Of a stretch of 13,254 nt of DNA, positions 6,863 to 13,254 are shown one piece after another. The stretch's first letter is position 1, and the number at the start of each line of letters is the position of its first letter. Position numbers and translations under genes: made by a program. Source of the stretch: CAZZIQ01 sp964654355 (GTDB lineage: Bacteria; Pseudomonadota; Gammaproteobacteria; GCF-002020875); assembly GCA_964654355.1 (NCBI GenBank), contig CAZZIQ010000026.1, positions 1 to 13,254 of the forward strand, written 5' to 3'. The notes below the pieces were generated by a model. That model saw only the letters and a program-made list of their open reading frames with translations. It did not search any database and was not told the origin of the DNA.

Positions 6863-7674
6863 ATCTCTCTCGCATCATTTTTGCAGTCAGTATCAGCGTG
6901 GCTTTGAGCGGCTGCAGCGGATTGCCTTCCTTCGTAGGATCTTCTACACCGCCCCCACCAAAAGATTTGGCCAGCATTCCGGACGCAACTCCGCAAGCAG
7001 AGCCGCGCTGCAAATATGGCAATCCAACCAAATACAACGTGTTTGGCGTGACCTATCGTCCGCTCACTTCAGCACAGGGGTTTCGCGAGCGCGGCCTGGC
7101 TTCCTGGTACGGGCCCGGCTTTCACGACAAGCTCACCTCCTGTCGTGAACCCTATGACATGTACGCCATGACTGCGGCGCATAAAACCCTGCCCTTGCCC
7201 AGCTATGTTGAAGTTCGCAATTTGGATAATGGAAAACGCGTGGTGGTACGCGTCAATGACCGTGGCCCGTTCCATGAAGGCCGCATCATTGACCTTTCCT
7301 ACACCGCGGCCTGGAAGCTGGGGGTACTGAAAAACGGTACCGCACCGGTCGAGATCCGGGTGTTGCAGGCGGGTGAATCCGCATCCACCAGCCGTAAGGT
7401 CCCGATTGAAACCCTCCAATCAGAACCGCCTGAATCCTCAAACACCGCCCATGCCGGCCGCTACCTCCAAGTCGGCCGTTTCCGCGATCGCGCGCTGGCC
7501 GAGCGCTTACAGACGCGCTTGTCCGAACAGGCCATCCCGAGCAGCCTGCTCTCCGAAGGCCCTGAATTCCGTGTCATTGCGGGCCCCATCGTCGACCCAG
7601 CGGCTGTCACTGACTGGCGCACGCAACTCCGCGCAGCTGGCTTTGCAGATGCCTGGTTGCTGCAAATCCCCTAA
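6859..7674 (+). CDS. rlpA: Septal-ring lipoprotein RlpA, lytic transglycosylase with SPOR domain
   Basis: RlpA is an outer-membrane lipoprotein. The Pseudomonas enzyme cleaves glycan strands stripped of stem peptides. The signal peptide ends in the lipobox LSGC with lipidated C19. A double-psi beta-barrel domain follows at about 75-170, including GLASWYGPGFH, PYDMYAMTAAHKTLPLPSY and VRVNDRGPFHEGRIIDLS. E97, H108 and D134 keep the same spacing as the catalytic E120, H131 and D157 of the P. aeruginosa protein (numbers from memory). A C-terminal SPOR domain at about 197-271 should bind denuded glycan. Two cysteines, C51 and C95, replace residues that are usually Ser and Asn (see findings). The 271 residues make it shorter than the E. 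coli protein because of a short linker. It overlaps mltB as ATGA and is the last gene of the run. Confidence 0.95.
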   Translation: MNLSRIIFAVSISVALSGCSGLPSFVGSSTPPPPKDLASIPDATPQAEPRCKYGNPTKYNVFGVTYRPLTSAQGFRERGLASWYGPGFHDKLTSCREPYDMYAMTAAHKTLPLPSYVEVRNLDNGKRVVVRVNDRGPFHEGRIIDLSYTAAWKLGVLKNGTAPVEIRVLQAGESASTSRKVPIETLQSEPPESSNTAHAGRYLQVGRFRDRALAERLQTRLSEQAIPSSLLSEGPEFRVIAGPIVDPAAVTDWRTQLRAAGFADAWLLQIP

Positions 7675-7683
7675 AAACCAAGC

Positions 7684-7726
7684 AAAAAAGCCCCAAAAGA
7701 CGCAGTTAAGGGCGCATTTTTTGCGC
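7684..7726 (+). terminator. Candidate weak terminator after rlpA
   Basis: AAAAAAGCCC (7684-7693) can pair with GGGC (7710-7713) and the T-run 7717-7722 across a long loop, with GCA unpaired. An alternative tight hairpin, GCGCA (7712-7716) with TGCGC (7722-7726), encloses the T-run in its loop. The T-run is real, but the stem is imperfect. Termination would therefore be partial at best, allowing some read-through into dacA. Confidence 0.35.
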
Positions 7727-7738
7727 ACGGGCCCGGCC

Positions 7739-7766
7739 TTCAGCCGCACAAGCAAACCGCTACAAT
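7739..7766 (+). promoter_or_regulatory. Candidate sigma-70 promoter of the dacA operon
   Basis: TACAAT at 7761-7766 matches the -10 consensus at 5 of 6 bases. TTCAGC at 7739-7744, 16 bases upstream, is a poor -35 (3 of 6). It sits in the only sizeable gap between plus-strand genes in the window, 54 bases before the dacA start, which is a sensible position. This suggests dacA-dat-ybeD-lipB-lipA has its own promoter. Confidence 0.45.
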
Positions 7767-7809
7767 CTGACCGATCGCAAATACCTACACACCCAAAAGA
7801 CCGCACACC

Positions 7810-7814
7810 AAAGG
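7810..7814 (+). promoter_or_regulatory. Ribosome binding site of dacA
   Basis: AAAGG lies 6 bases before the ATG at 7821 and supports that start. The start also gives a complete signal peptide. Confidence 0.6.
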
Positions 7815-7820
7815 CTTGCC

Positions 7821-9017
7821 ATGTTTGTTTCTCTTGCTCGATTCGTACTCCGCACCCTTCCTCGCCTCACCACCGCCGGATTCCTGCTGATCGGCGCAAG
7901 CGCCCAAGCGGCTCCGCCTTCGTTGCCGACGCTGATTCCGTCCCCGCCCGAAATTAATGCGCGCGCCGGCATCTTGATGGATGCACGCAGTGGCGCCGTG
8001 CTGGCCGAAAAGCATGCGGATGAACGTCTGGCGCCCGCTAGTCTGACCAAAATCATGACCAGCTACATTGTCTTTGCCGGGCTTAAAGATGGCAGCCTGC
8101 ACATGGATGATGAAGTGCGCGTCAGCGAAAAAGCCTGGCGTACCGGCGGCTCGCGCATGTTCATTCGAGAAGGCAGCAAGGTACGCCTCGAAGACTTGGT
8201 GCGTGGCACTGTGATTTCTTCTGGTAATGACGCAACGGTCGCTTTAGCCGAGCATATCGCGGGGAGTGAAGGGGCATTTGCAGAATTGATGAATCAATAT
8301 GCACAGCACCTTGGCTTGCAGGGCAGCAACTTCACCGACAGCAACGGCCTGCCGGATGATAATCACTACACCACTGCCCGTGATATGGCGCTGCTCAGCG
8401 TAGCGCTGATTCGTGACTTCCCTGATCTCTACAAGATCTACTCTGAAAAAGAATTCACGTTTGGCAAGGATCCGAACGGTCGCCCCATTACCCAAAAAAA
8501 CCGCAATCTGCTGTTGTGGCGTGATGAGCGCGTGGACGGCATCAAAACTGGCCATACCGAAGAAGCCGGCTATGGTCTTGCCGCCTCTGCCATTGAAGGC
8601 GACACCCGTTTCATCACTGTGGTGCTCGGCACCGACAGCATGGAAGCGCGCGCGCAAGAAACTCAAAAACTGCTCAACTACGGCTTCCGCTTCTTTGAAA
8701 CCCGTAAGGTGATTTCTGCTGGCGATGCCGCAGCCAGCGTGCGGGTTTGGAAGGGTGAAAGCGAGAACCTAGCTGCAGGACCGGCGCGTGATATCTGGTT
8801 AACACTTCCACGCAATGGTTTTGATGACTTACAGACCGAGGTCCTAGTCAATGAGCATGTTGAAGCACCGATTCAGCAGGGCCAAATTGTAGGCAGTCTG
8901 CGTGTCATGAGCGAAGGCAAAGTCATGGACGAAGTCCAACTCCAAGCGCTCGAATCCATGCCGGAAGGTGGATTGATGGACAGTCTGGTCGATAGCATCA
9001 AGCTCTGGTTCTACTAA
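7821..9017 (+). CDS. dacA: D-alanyl-D-alanine carboxypeptidase (PBP5/6 type)
   Basis: This low-molecular-mass PBP removes the terminal D-alanine from peptidoglycan pentapeptides in the periplasm, limiting crosslinking and releasing D-Ala. A signal peptide covers residues 1-30 (GASAQA/A). The catalytic motifs are all present: S74-L-T-K77, S134-G-N136 and K242-T-G244. A C-terminal beta-rich PBP5-like domain follows. The last residues, from about E382 (GGLMDSLVDSIKLWFY), form the amphipathic helix that anchors this class to the outer face of the inner membrane. The 398 residues match the family (403 in E. coli). It opens the second plus-strand run after a 146-base gap, and dat begins only 7 bases later. 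Paralogues in the family (dacA, dacC) cannot be told apart from the sequence alone. Confidence 0.96.
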   Translation: MFVSLARFVLRTLPRLTTAGFLLIGASAQAAPPSLPTLIPSPPEINARAGILMDARSGAVLAEKHADERLAPASLTKIMTSYIVFAGLKDGSLHMDDEVRVSEKAWRTGGSRMFIREGSKVRLEDLVRGTVISSGNDATVALAEHIAGSEGAFAELMNQYAQHLGLQGSNFTDSNGLPDDNHYTTARDMALLSVALIRDFPDLYKIYSEKEFTFGKDPNGRPITQKNRNLLLWRDERVDGIKTGHTEEAGYGLAASAIEGDTRFITVVLGTDSMEARAQETQKLLNYGFRFFETRKVISAGDAAASVRVWKGESENLAAGPARDIWLTLPRNGFDDLQTEVLVNEHVEAPIQQGQIVGSLRVMSEGKVMDEVQLQALESMPEGGLMDSLVDSIKLWFY

Positions 9018-9024
9018 AACACCG

Positions 9025-9888
9025 ATGTCACTCGCCTACCTCAACGGGAATTGGCTAGCGCTGGAACACGCGCAGGTATCCGTTCTGGATCGAGGCTTTC
9101 TGTTTGGTGACGGTGTGTATGAGGTTATTCCGGTTTATAACGGCCGGCCGCTTCGACTTGAGCAGCACCTGCAACGCCTACAAGACTCCTTGGATGGCAT
9201 TCGACTCAAGAATCCACTGGACCTGAACAGCTGGCGAAACCTGATCGTTGAACTGATTCAAAAAAGTGGTGCTGACGATCAACTACTCTATCTGCAGATC
9301 ACGCGCGGTGCCGCACCACGCGATCATGCCTTCCCGTCCGCAGCTACGACCCCAACCGTTTTTCTGAGCAGTAAGGGCTTTAGCCCCCCCGATGACGCGC
9401 GCTTCGAACAAGGCGTGCGCGTGGGTCTCGCGGAAGACCCACGCTGGCAACTGTGCAAACTCAAGACTGTGAACTTGCTTGCCAATGTATTGCTGAAGCA
9501 AGTCGCAGTGGATGAGGACTTGGATGAAATGCTCTTGCATTTCAACCAGAAACTCACTGAAGGTACCTCCAGTAATCTTTTTGTCATCCGCAATGAGGTG
9601 ATTGCAACCCCACCACTCTCCGATAACATTCTTCCCGGGATCACGCGGGGATTGATCCTCGAACTGGCGCAAGACGCAGGTTTCACGATTGAAGAACGGA
9701 CGATCGCACTCACTGAACTCGACCACGCAGACGAGGTGTGGATCAGTAGCTCAACACGCGAACTTATGTCGGTCGTAGCTATTGCTGGGAAAATGGTCGC
9801 AAGTGGCACACCCGGCCCGATCGCACGACAGCTGCAACATGCGTTTCGTGCCTATGCGCTGCAATCTCCCACTGCTGCCGCCGCTTGA
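9025..9888 (+). CDS. dat: D-amino acid (D-alanine) aminotransferase
   Basis: This is a cytoplasmic PLP enzyme of fold type IV that exchanges amino groups between D-alanine and 2-oxoglutarate, giving pyruvate and D-glutamate. K147 (in LKTVNLL) is the Schiff-base lysine and E179 (in TEGTSSNLF) the cofactor-contacting glutamate. The segment TRGAAPRDHAFP supplies R99 and H101, which line up with the substrate-carboxylate Arg and His of Bacillus D-amino acid aminotransferase. That favours this activity over branched-chain aminotransferase or aminodeoxychorismate lyase. The 287 residues fit the family. No clear ribosome binding site precedes the ATG, which lies 7 bases after dacA, so translation is probably coupled. 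Placement behind a D-Ala-releasing carboxypeptidase suggests reuse of freed D-Ala (inference). Confidence 0.9.
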   Translation: MSLAYLNGNWLALEHAQVSVLDRGFLFGDGVYEVIPVYNGRPLRLEQHLQRLQDSLDGIRLKNPLDLNSWRNLIVELIQKSGADDQLLYLQITRGAAPRDHAFPSAATTPTVFLSSKGFSPPDDARFEQGVRVGLAEDPRWQLCKLKTVNLLANVLLKQVAVDEDLDEMLLHFNQKLTEGTSSNLFVIRNEVIATPPLSDNILPGITRGLILELAQDAGFTIEERTIALTELDHADEVWISSSTRELMSVVAIAGKMVASGTPGPIARQLQHAFRAYALQSPTAAAA

Positions 9889-9890
9889 GC

Positions 9891-10175
9891 ATGAACGACA
9901 CGCTTCCGCAATTGGACGCCGATGGCAAACTCGCTTTCCCCTGTCGTTTTTCGGTTAAAGCGATGGGTGCGGCCAGCGAGGACTTTGACTTGCATGTATT
10001 CAGTCTTGCGCGTCGACACATCCCAGACCTCGCTGAAAATGCGCTTCAGGCGCGACCAAGTCGTGGTGGACGCTTTGTATCGATCACTCTGCACTTCACG
10101 GCTGAAAGTCGCGAGCAACTCGACGCGCTCTATCGCACCCTTTCCGGCGACGAACGCATTCATTTCGTTCTCTGA
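9891..10175 (+). CDS. ybeD: YbeD family protein (DUF493)
   Basis: This small cytoplasmic protein of 94 residues belongs to the YbeD/DUF493 family (87 residues in E. coli), which has an ACT-like alpha/beta fold and no settled function. Family features are FPCRFSVKAMG near the N-terminus, ending with RPSRGGRFVSITLHFTA and a final LY..L....I.FVL. The family commonly sits just before lipB, as here, and a link to lipoate metabolism or regulation is often suggested from that context only. I chose the ATG at 9891, two bases after the dat stop. A TTG at 9885 would add two residues and is less likely. The stop TGA shares its last base with the lipB ATG. Confidence 0.92.
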   Translation: MNDTLPQLDADGKLAFPCRFSVKAMGAASEDFDLHVFSLARRHIPDLAENALQARPSRGGRFVSITLHFTAESREQLDALYRTLSGDERIHFVL

Positions 10176-10837
10176 TGAACCCCAGCAATACTCTCCGCGT
10201 TCGTCAACGCGGACGCGTGCCCTATGAACAAAGCTGGCAGGAGATGCTCGCGTTTACTGATGCACGAAGTCATGAAACCGATGATGAGCTGTGGCTACTC
10301 GAACACCCAGCAGTCTATACCCTAGGTAAAGCGGGCAAGCCGGAGCATCTGCTCGATCCAGATGACACCCCCATCATCCAAACCGATCGTGGGGGACAAA
10401 TCACCTGGCATGGTCCCGGCCAAGCGGTTGTTTATGTCTTGGTCGACTTGCAACGGCGCAAGCTGGGTGTGCGCGCACTGGTCAGCGCATTGGAACAGGG
10501 CGTCATTGCCGTACTCGCAAACCATGGCATTCAAGCGACCGCCCGACCCGATGCCCCTGGGGTCTACGTGGCCAATGCAAAAATTGCTGCCTTGGGGCTG
10601 CGCGTGCGCAAAGGCTGTAGCCTGCACGGGCTGGCCCTCAATGTATCCAACGACCTCGCGCCGTATCAGCGCATCAACCCCTGTGGCTACGCCGGTCAGG
10701 CGATTACCCGCACGGTTGATCTGGGAATCGATCAAGACCAACCAACACTCAGCCATCAACTCGCACAAACGCTGGCGCAACAGCTCGGCTATGATGGCGT
10801 GCAATTCGACGACTCAACCGCGTCCTTTCTGGAATGA
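10175..10837 (+). CDS. lipB: Octanoyl-[ACP]:protein N-octanoyltransferase LipB
   Basis: LipB moves the octanoyl group from acyl carrier protein to the lipoyl-domain lysine of the 2-oxoacid dehydrogenases and the glycine cleavage H protein, the first step of endogenous lipoate synthesis. The 220 residues show the family motifs RGGQITWHGPGQ, GVYVANAKIAALGLR and INPCGYAG. The catalytic dyad is K136 and C170. The start overlaps the ybeD stop (TGATG), and its own stop overlaps lipA (ATGA), so ybeD, lipB and lipA are translated as a coupled unit. There is no clear separate ribosome binding site. Confidence 0.97.
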   Translation: MNPSNTLRVRQRGRVPYEQSWQEMLAFTDARSHETDDELWLLEHPAVYTLGKAGKPEHLLDPDDTPIIQTDRGGQITWHGPGQAVVYVLVDLQRRKLGVRALVSALEQGVIAVLANHGIQATARPDAPGVYVANAKIAALGLRVRKGCSLHGLALNVSNDLAPYQRINPCGYAGQAITRTVDLGIDQDQPTLSHQLAQTLAQQLGYDGVQFDDSTASFLE

Positions 10838-11796
10838 ACGAAACCCCCAACGATCCACGCCAACGCGACCGTAGCGCCTCTGCCGCCGATAAGGTCGCAC
10901 GCATCCCGGTCAAGATTGCACCGACGACAACTCCATTGCGCAAGCCGGAGTGGATTCGTGCGCGCATTCCAAGCGGCGATGGCGTGAGTCGCGTGCGCAG
11001 TCTGATTCGCGAGAACGCACTGCATACGGTTTGCGAAGAAGCCAATTGTCCAAATCTGGGCGAATGCTTTCATCACGGCACTGCGACGTTCATGATTCTT
11101 GGTGGCGTTTGTACCCGACGCTGTCCGTTTTGCGACGTCGCCCACGGAAAGCCCCTGCCGCCTGATGTCGATGAGCCTGCGCAACTTGCTCATGCTGTTA
11201 CGACGCTGAAGCTGCGTTATGTGGTGCTAACCTCGGTGGATCGCGATGATCTGCGAGATGGGGGGGCGCAGCATTTTGTCGACTGCATCAACGCACTGCG
11301 CCAAGCCAGCCCCTCTCTGACCATTGAAGTGCTCACGCCGGATTTTCGCGGTCGCGAAGGCATCGCGCTTGAACACCTCGCGCACAGTGCTCCGGATGTG
11401 TTCAACCACAACCTAGAAACCGTACCGCGCTTGTATCGTGCGGTACGCCCCGGCGCCGACTACGCGGGTTCGCTACAGCTATTGAAAGACTTTGGTGCCC
11501 GCTTCCCCAACATTCCAACCAAAAGCGGAATCATGCTCGGCCTGGGCGAAGAACTGGATGAAGTTCGTGAAGTGATGCGCGATCTGCGCGCCCACAACGT
11601 GTCTATGCTGACACTGGGGCAATACCTACAGCCTACGCGCAACCATCTTCCCGTTGAACGGTATGTGCACCCAGATGAATTTGAGCAGCTGCGTATCGAG
11701 GCTGAAGCGCTGGGGTTCACCTCGGTCGCGAGCGGCCCATTGGTGCGATCGTCGTATCACGCCGACTTACAGGCGGCCGGCGGTCGCGTGAGCTGA
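10834..11796 (+). CDS. lipA: Lipoyl synthase LipA (radical SAM)
   Basis: LipA inserts two sulfur atoms into protein-bound octanoyl groups made by LipB, using two [4Fe-4S] clusters. The auxiliary, sacrificial cluster is held by C67, C72 and C78 (CEEANCPNLGEC). The radical SAM cluster is held by C93, C97 and C100 (CTRRCPFC). The C-terminal RSSYHAD motif supplies the conserved serine ligand of the auxiliary cluster. The 320 residues equal the usual length (321 in E. coli). It is the last plus-strand gene. Its final 30 bases overlap the 3' end of an opposite-strand gene, and no terminator is visible there. Confidence 0.98.
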   Translation: MNETPNDPRQRDRSASAADKVARIPVKIAPTTTPLRKPEWIRARIPSGDGVSRVRSLIRENALHTVCEEANCPNLGECFHHGTATFMILGGVCTRRCPFCDVAHGKPLPPDVDEPAQLAHAVTTLKLRYVVLTSVDRDDLRDGGAQHFVDCINALRQASPSLTIEVLTPDFRGREGIALEHLAHSAPDVFNHNLETVPRLYRAVRPGADYAGSLQLLKDFGARFPNIPTKSGIMLGLGEELDEVREVMRDLRAHNVSMLTLGQYLQPTRNHLPVERYVHPDEFEQLRIEAEALGFTSVASGPLVRSSYHADLQAAGGRVS

Positions 11797-12240
11797 ATCT
11801 GGGGCTTCCTCTTCACACAGCGCACGCTGTTGCTGGTTGAGCCACTCTGCCGACAACCCTGTCTCTTCTGGCAGCTCTGCCAAAACCTCATCCACAATCT
11901 CGGCACTGAGATCTGCCTGAATACAGGCATATTCAGAAAACGTTCCACCAGGGTTTTCCTGGAGCCACTCTTCAAAATCGGCTTGCTCGAAATAAACGGC
12001 AGCCGCCGTTCCGGCAATCGGAATCGCCACCAACAAGCGACGTAAACGGGCTTTCGCTTTTGTCTTCGCCTTAACTTCGGCTTTCTCACGCGCAGCCTTC
12101 ACCGCAGCCGCGGTCGCACTTGCCGTCAGGGTTGCGACCTGCGTGGTCAGACTCACCGTCCATGCTGCAAGGCTCAGCGTCGCCGCGGCCAACAACGCTG
12201 CAAGCCACGCCAACCCTCCCACTTTTCGTACAACGCGCAT
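11767..12240 (-). CDS. Uncharacterised small membrane protein coupled to murU
   Basis: I do not recognise this 157-residue protein. After the basic start MRVVRK, residues 7-47 carry no charge and are rich in Ala, Leu and Thr, long enough for one long or two short membrane spans. A strongly basic linker follows (48-68: ten Lys/Arg), then a hydrophobic segment at 69-84 (LLVAIPIAG...VYF). The acidic C-terminal region (85-157) contains FEEWLQENPGGTFSEYAC, DLSAEIVDEVLAELPEE and two cysteines, C106 and C142. AGGAAG (complement of 12245-12250) lies 4 bases before the ATG, and the ATG overlaps the murU stop (TGATG). Both points argue that it is a real, translated gene. It overlaps the 3' end of lipA by 30 bases. 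Its position suggests an envelope role, which is inference only. Confidence 0.75.
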   Translation of the reverse strand: MRVVRKVGGLAWLAALLAAATLSLAAWTVSLTTQVATLTASATAAAVKAAREKAEVKAKTKAKARLRRLLVAIPIAGTAAAVYFEQADFEEWLQENPGGTFSEYACIQADLSAEIVDEVLAELPEETGLSAEWLNQQQRALCEEEAPDSAHATAGRL

Positions 12241-12947
12241 CAGACTTCCTGCTGCATTGACCGCAACTGCGCATCCAATGCCTGAAGTCGTTCCGGCGTT
12301 CCGACATCGATCCACTCTCCCACAAGCGTAGAACCGGAGACTCGGTCTGCCTGCATCGCAGTGCGTAATAAAGGTGCCAAGGGAAAACGCCCCGGTTGCT
12401 GTCCCGCAAAAAGCTGTGGATCCAACACCGCGATTCCACTGTAGGTCAGACAATCCGCACAGGGCTGTTCAGCATCCCGCACACGCCCATCCTGCAGGCG
12501 GAAGTCACCCTGCGGATGTTGCGGCGGATTCGGCACCATCCACAGATGGGCATGTGCGCCCTCTGCGCGTAACGCCTGCGCTTGATGCATCAAGGGCGTG
12601 AAATCGGCATCACACCAAACATCGCCATTGACCAAGATGAAGGGTGCATCGCCCAGCAAAGGTAGCGCCTGCAAAATCCCGCCACCAGTCTCCAAAGCGC
12701 CCTCCGGCTCGGCTGACCAGTGGATACGCAGCCCAAAGTCACGCCCATCGCCGAGCGCGTTCAGCAACTGCCCCCCAAGATGCGCATGATTGATCACCAC
12801 ATCTTCAACGCCTGCCTGCACTAGCGCACGAAGGTGCCAAACAATCAGTGGCTGGCCGCCTACGCTGAGCAAAGGCTTCGGCGTTTGATCGGTCAGCGGA
12901 CGCATGCGCTCACCGCGCCCAGCCGCTAGGATCATCGCCTTAGTCAC
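12240..12947 (-). CDS. murU: N-acetylmuramate alpha-1-phosphate uridylyltransferase MurU
   Basis: MurU joins UTP and MurNAc-1-phosphate (made by AmgK) into UDP-MurNAc, the last step of a peptidoglycan recycling route that bypasses de novo synthesis and hence fosfomycin-sensitive MurA. The 235 residues form a Rossmann-like nucleotidyltransferase. The signature LAAGRGERMRPLTDQTPKPLL spans 7-27, ETGGGI is at 86-91, and the metal-binding aspartate D109 is in NGDVW. The closest alternative is a general sugar-phosphate nucleotidyltransferase, but coupling to amgK decides for MurU. The start is GTG at 12947, supported by AGGAAGG 6 bases upstream and by a GTGA overlap with the amgK stop. The first ATG, four codons later, is less well placed. 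Confidence 0.93.
   Translation of the reverse strand: MTKAMILAAGRGERMRPLTDQTPKPLLSVGGQPLIVWHLRALVQAGVEDVVINHAHLGGQLLNALGDGRDFGLRIHWSAEPEGALETGGGILQALPLLGDAPFILVNGDVWCDADFTPLMHQAQALRAEGAHAHLWMVPNPPQHPQGDFRLQDGRVRDAEQPCADCLTYSGIAVLDPQLFAGQQPGRFPLAPLLRTAMQADRVSGSTLVGEWIDVGTPERLQALDAQLRSMQQEV
12245..12250 (-). promoter_or_regulatory. Ribosome binding site of the small membrane protein gene
   Basis: The complement reads AGGAAG, 4 bases before the ATG at 12240 and within the last murU codons. The spacing is slightly short but the match is good. It supports a start here rather than at upstream codons in the same frame. Confidence 0.6.
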
Positions 12948-13254
12948 AAGTGACCTTCCTGCAAAGATTGCCAGGCAGGGTCGACGATCTGCGCAATGAA
13001 TTTGTGCAAGGACGCCAGCTCCACATAGCGACCGCTGACATCACGCACATAGGTCAACGTGCGGGGAATATCCCCCAGATAGCCCGACTTACCATCGCGG
13101 TGATGCAATCGCGCAAAGATGCCAATCGCCTTGAGATGACGCTGCACCCCCATCCAATCAAACCAGCGCAAGAATTGATCGAAATCCAATGCCAGCGCAT
13201 GGCCCTGCAATAGACCGGCGTCCATTGCTTGCTGGTGGTAATCCCGCACCCAAT
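12944..13254 (-). CDS. amgK: N-acetylmuramate/N-acetylglucosamine kinase AmgK (3' part)
   Basis: AmgK phosphorylates the anomeric carbon of free MurNAc and GlcNAc with ATP, feeding MurU. Only the last 103 or so residues are present. The gene runs off the right edge, so the kinase core and start are outside the window. The visible part matches the C-terminus of the aminoglycoside phosphotransferase-like fold: WVRDYHQQA, then LRWFDWMGVQRHLKAIG, then IFARLHHRDGKSGYLGDIPRTLTYV. The family normally has such an R-x-L-K/GIFARL...RDGK.YL..IPR block. Its stop overlaps the murU GTG start (GTGA). The pair is the standard amgK-murU recycling operon, and its promoter lies beyond the window. Confidence 0.9.
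   Translation of the reverse strand, partial: WVRDYHQQAMDAGLLQGHALALDFDQFLRWFDWMGVQRHLKAIGIFARLHHRDGKSGYLGDIPRTLTYVRDVSGRYVELASLHKFIAQIVDPAWQSLQEGHL
12954..12960 (-). promoter_or_regulatory. Ribosome binding site deciding the GTG start of murU
   Basis: The complement of this stretch reads AGGAAGG, a strong Shine-Dalgarno match 6 bases before the GTG at 12947. It lies inside the last codons of amgK and picks GTG over the ATG four codons downstream. Confidence 0.75.

Noticed and set aside
9885..9890. A TTG start for ybeD two codons earlier
   Set aside because: It adds only Met-Ser, overlaps the dat stop, and the ATG at 9891 is the stronger start codon.
10322..10804. A 160-codon open frame antisense to lipB
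   Set aside because: It is the mirror of a strongly conserved gene with both catalytic residues, and has no motif, ribosome binding site or neighbour that supports it.
12241..12453. An N-terminal extension of the small membrane protein through murU
   Set aside because: The added residues are murU sequence in another frame. The ATG at 12240 has its own AGGAAG site and begins a typical basic-then-hydrophobic membrane protein N-terminus.

Overview
This window is a dense, almost gap-free block of cell-envelope genes from a gammaproteobacterium. The assignment rests on four things: the gene families, the order mrdA-rodA-...-rlpA-dacA-ybeD-lipB-lipA (the order of the E. coli mrd/lip region), a FimV-type LysM domain, and an AmgK/MurU muramic acid recycling pair of the kind found in pseudomonads and relatives but not in enterics. 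By eye the base composition is moderately GC-rich and even throughout. I see no insertion sequence, phage gene, RNA gene or CRISPR array. Genus cannot be read from this stretch.

Region 1 (157-7674, plus strand) is the elongasome operon: mreB, mreC, mreD, mrdA (PBP2), rodA, then the hydrolytic/remodelling pair mltB and rlpA. Genes from mreC onward are nearly all joined by ATGA or TAATG overlaps or very short gaps. Together they encode the MreB cytoskeleton, its membrane partners, the RodA polymerase/PBP2 crosslinker pair, and two lytic transglycosylases.

Region 2 (7821-11796, plus strand) follows a 146-base gap with a candidate terminator and a candidate sigma-70 promoter. It holds dacA (D,D-carboxypeptidase), dat (D-amino acid aminotransferase), ybeD (DUF493), lipB and lipA. 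The last pair makes the lipoyl cofactor from octanoyl-ACP. DacA releases D-alanine, which the neighbouring Dat could use.

Region 3 (11767-13254, minus strand) converges on lipA with a 30-base tail-to-tail overlap. In transcription order it holds the 3' part of amgK, murU, and an unrecognised small membrane protein. AmgK and MurU convert recycled N-acetylmuramic acid to UDP-MurNAc, so this strand returns wall fragments of the kind MltB and RlpA liberate.

The gene set is known biology. The points worth a second look are in the details: (a) MltB carries a FimV-type LysM module inserted inside its lytic transglycosylase domain, with a Cys pair just after it, and has no lipobox; (b) RlpA has two unusual cysteines that could form a disulfide next to the active site; (c) PBP2 carries a Cys/Asp/His/Cys set matching a reported zinc site; (d) an uncharacterised membrane protein is coupled to murU; (e) mreC starts at TTG with almost no ribosome binding site.
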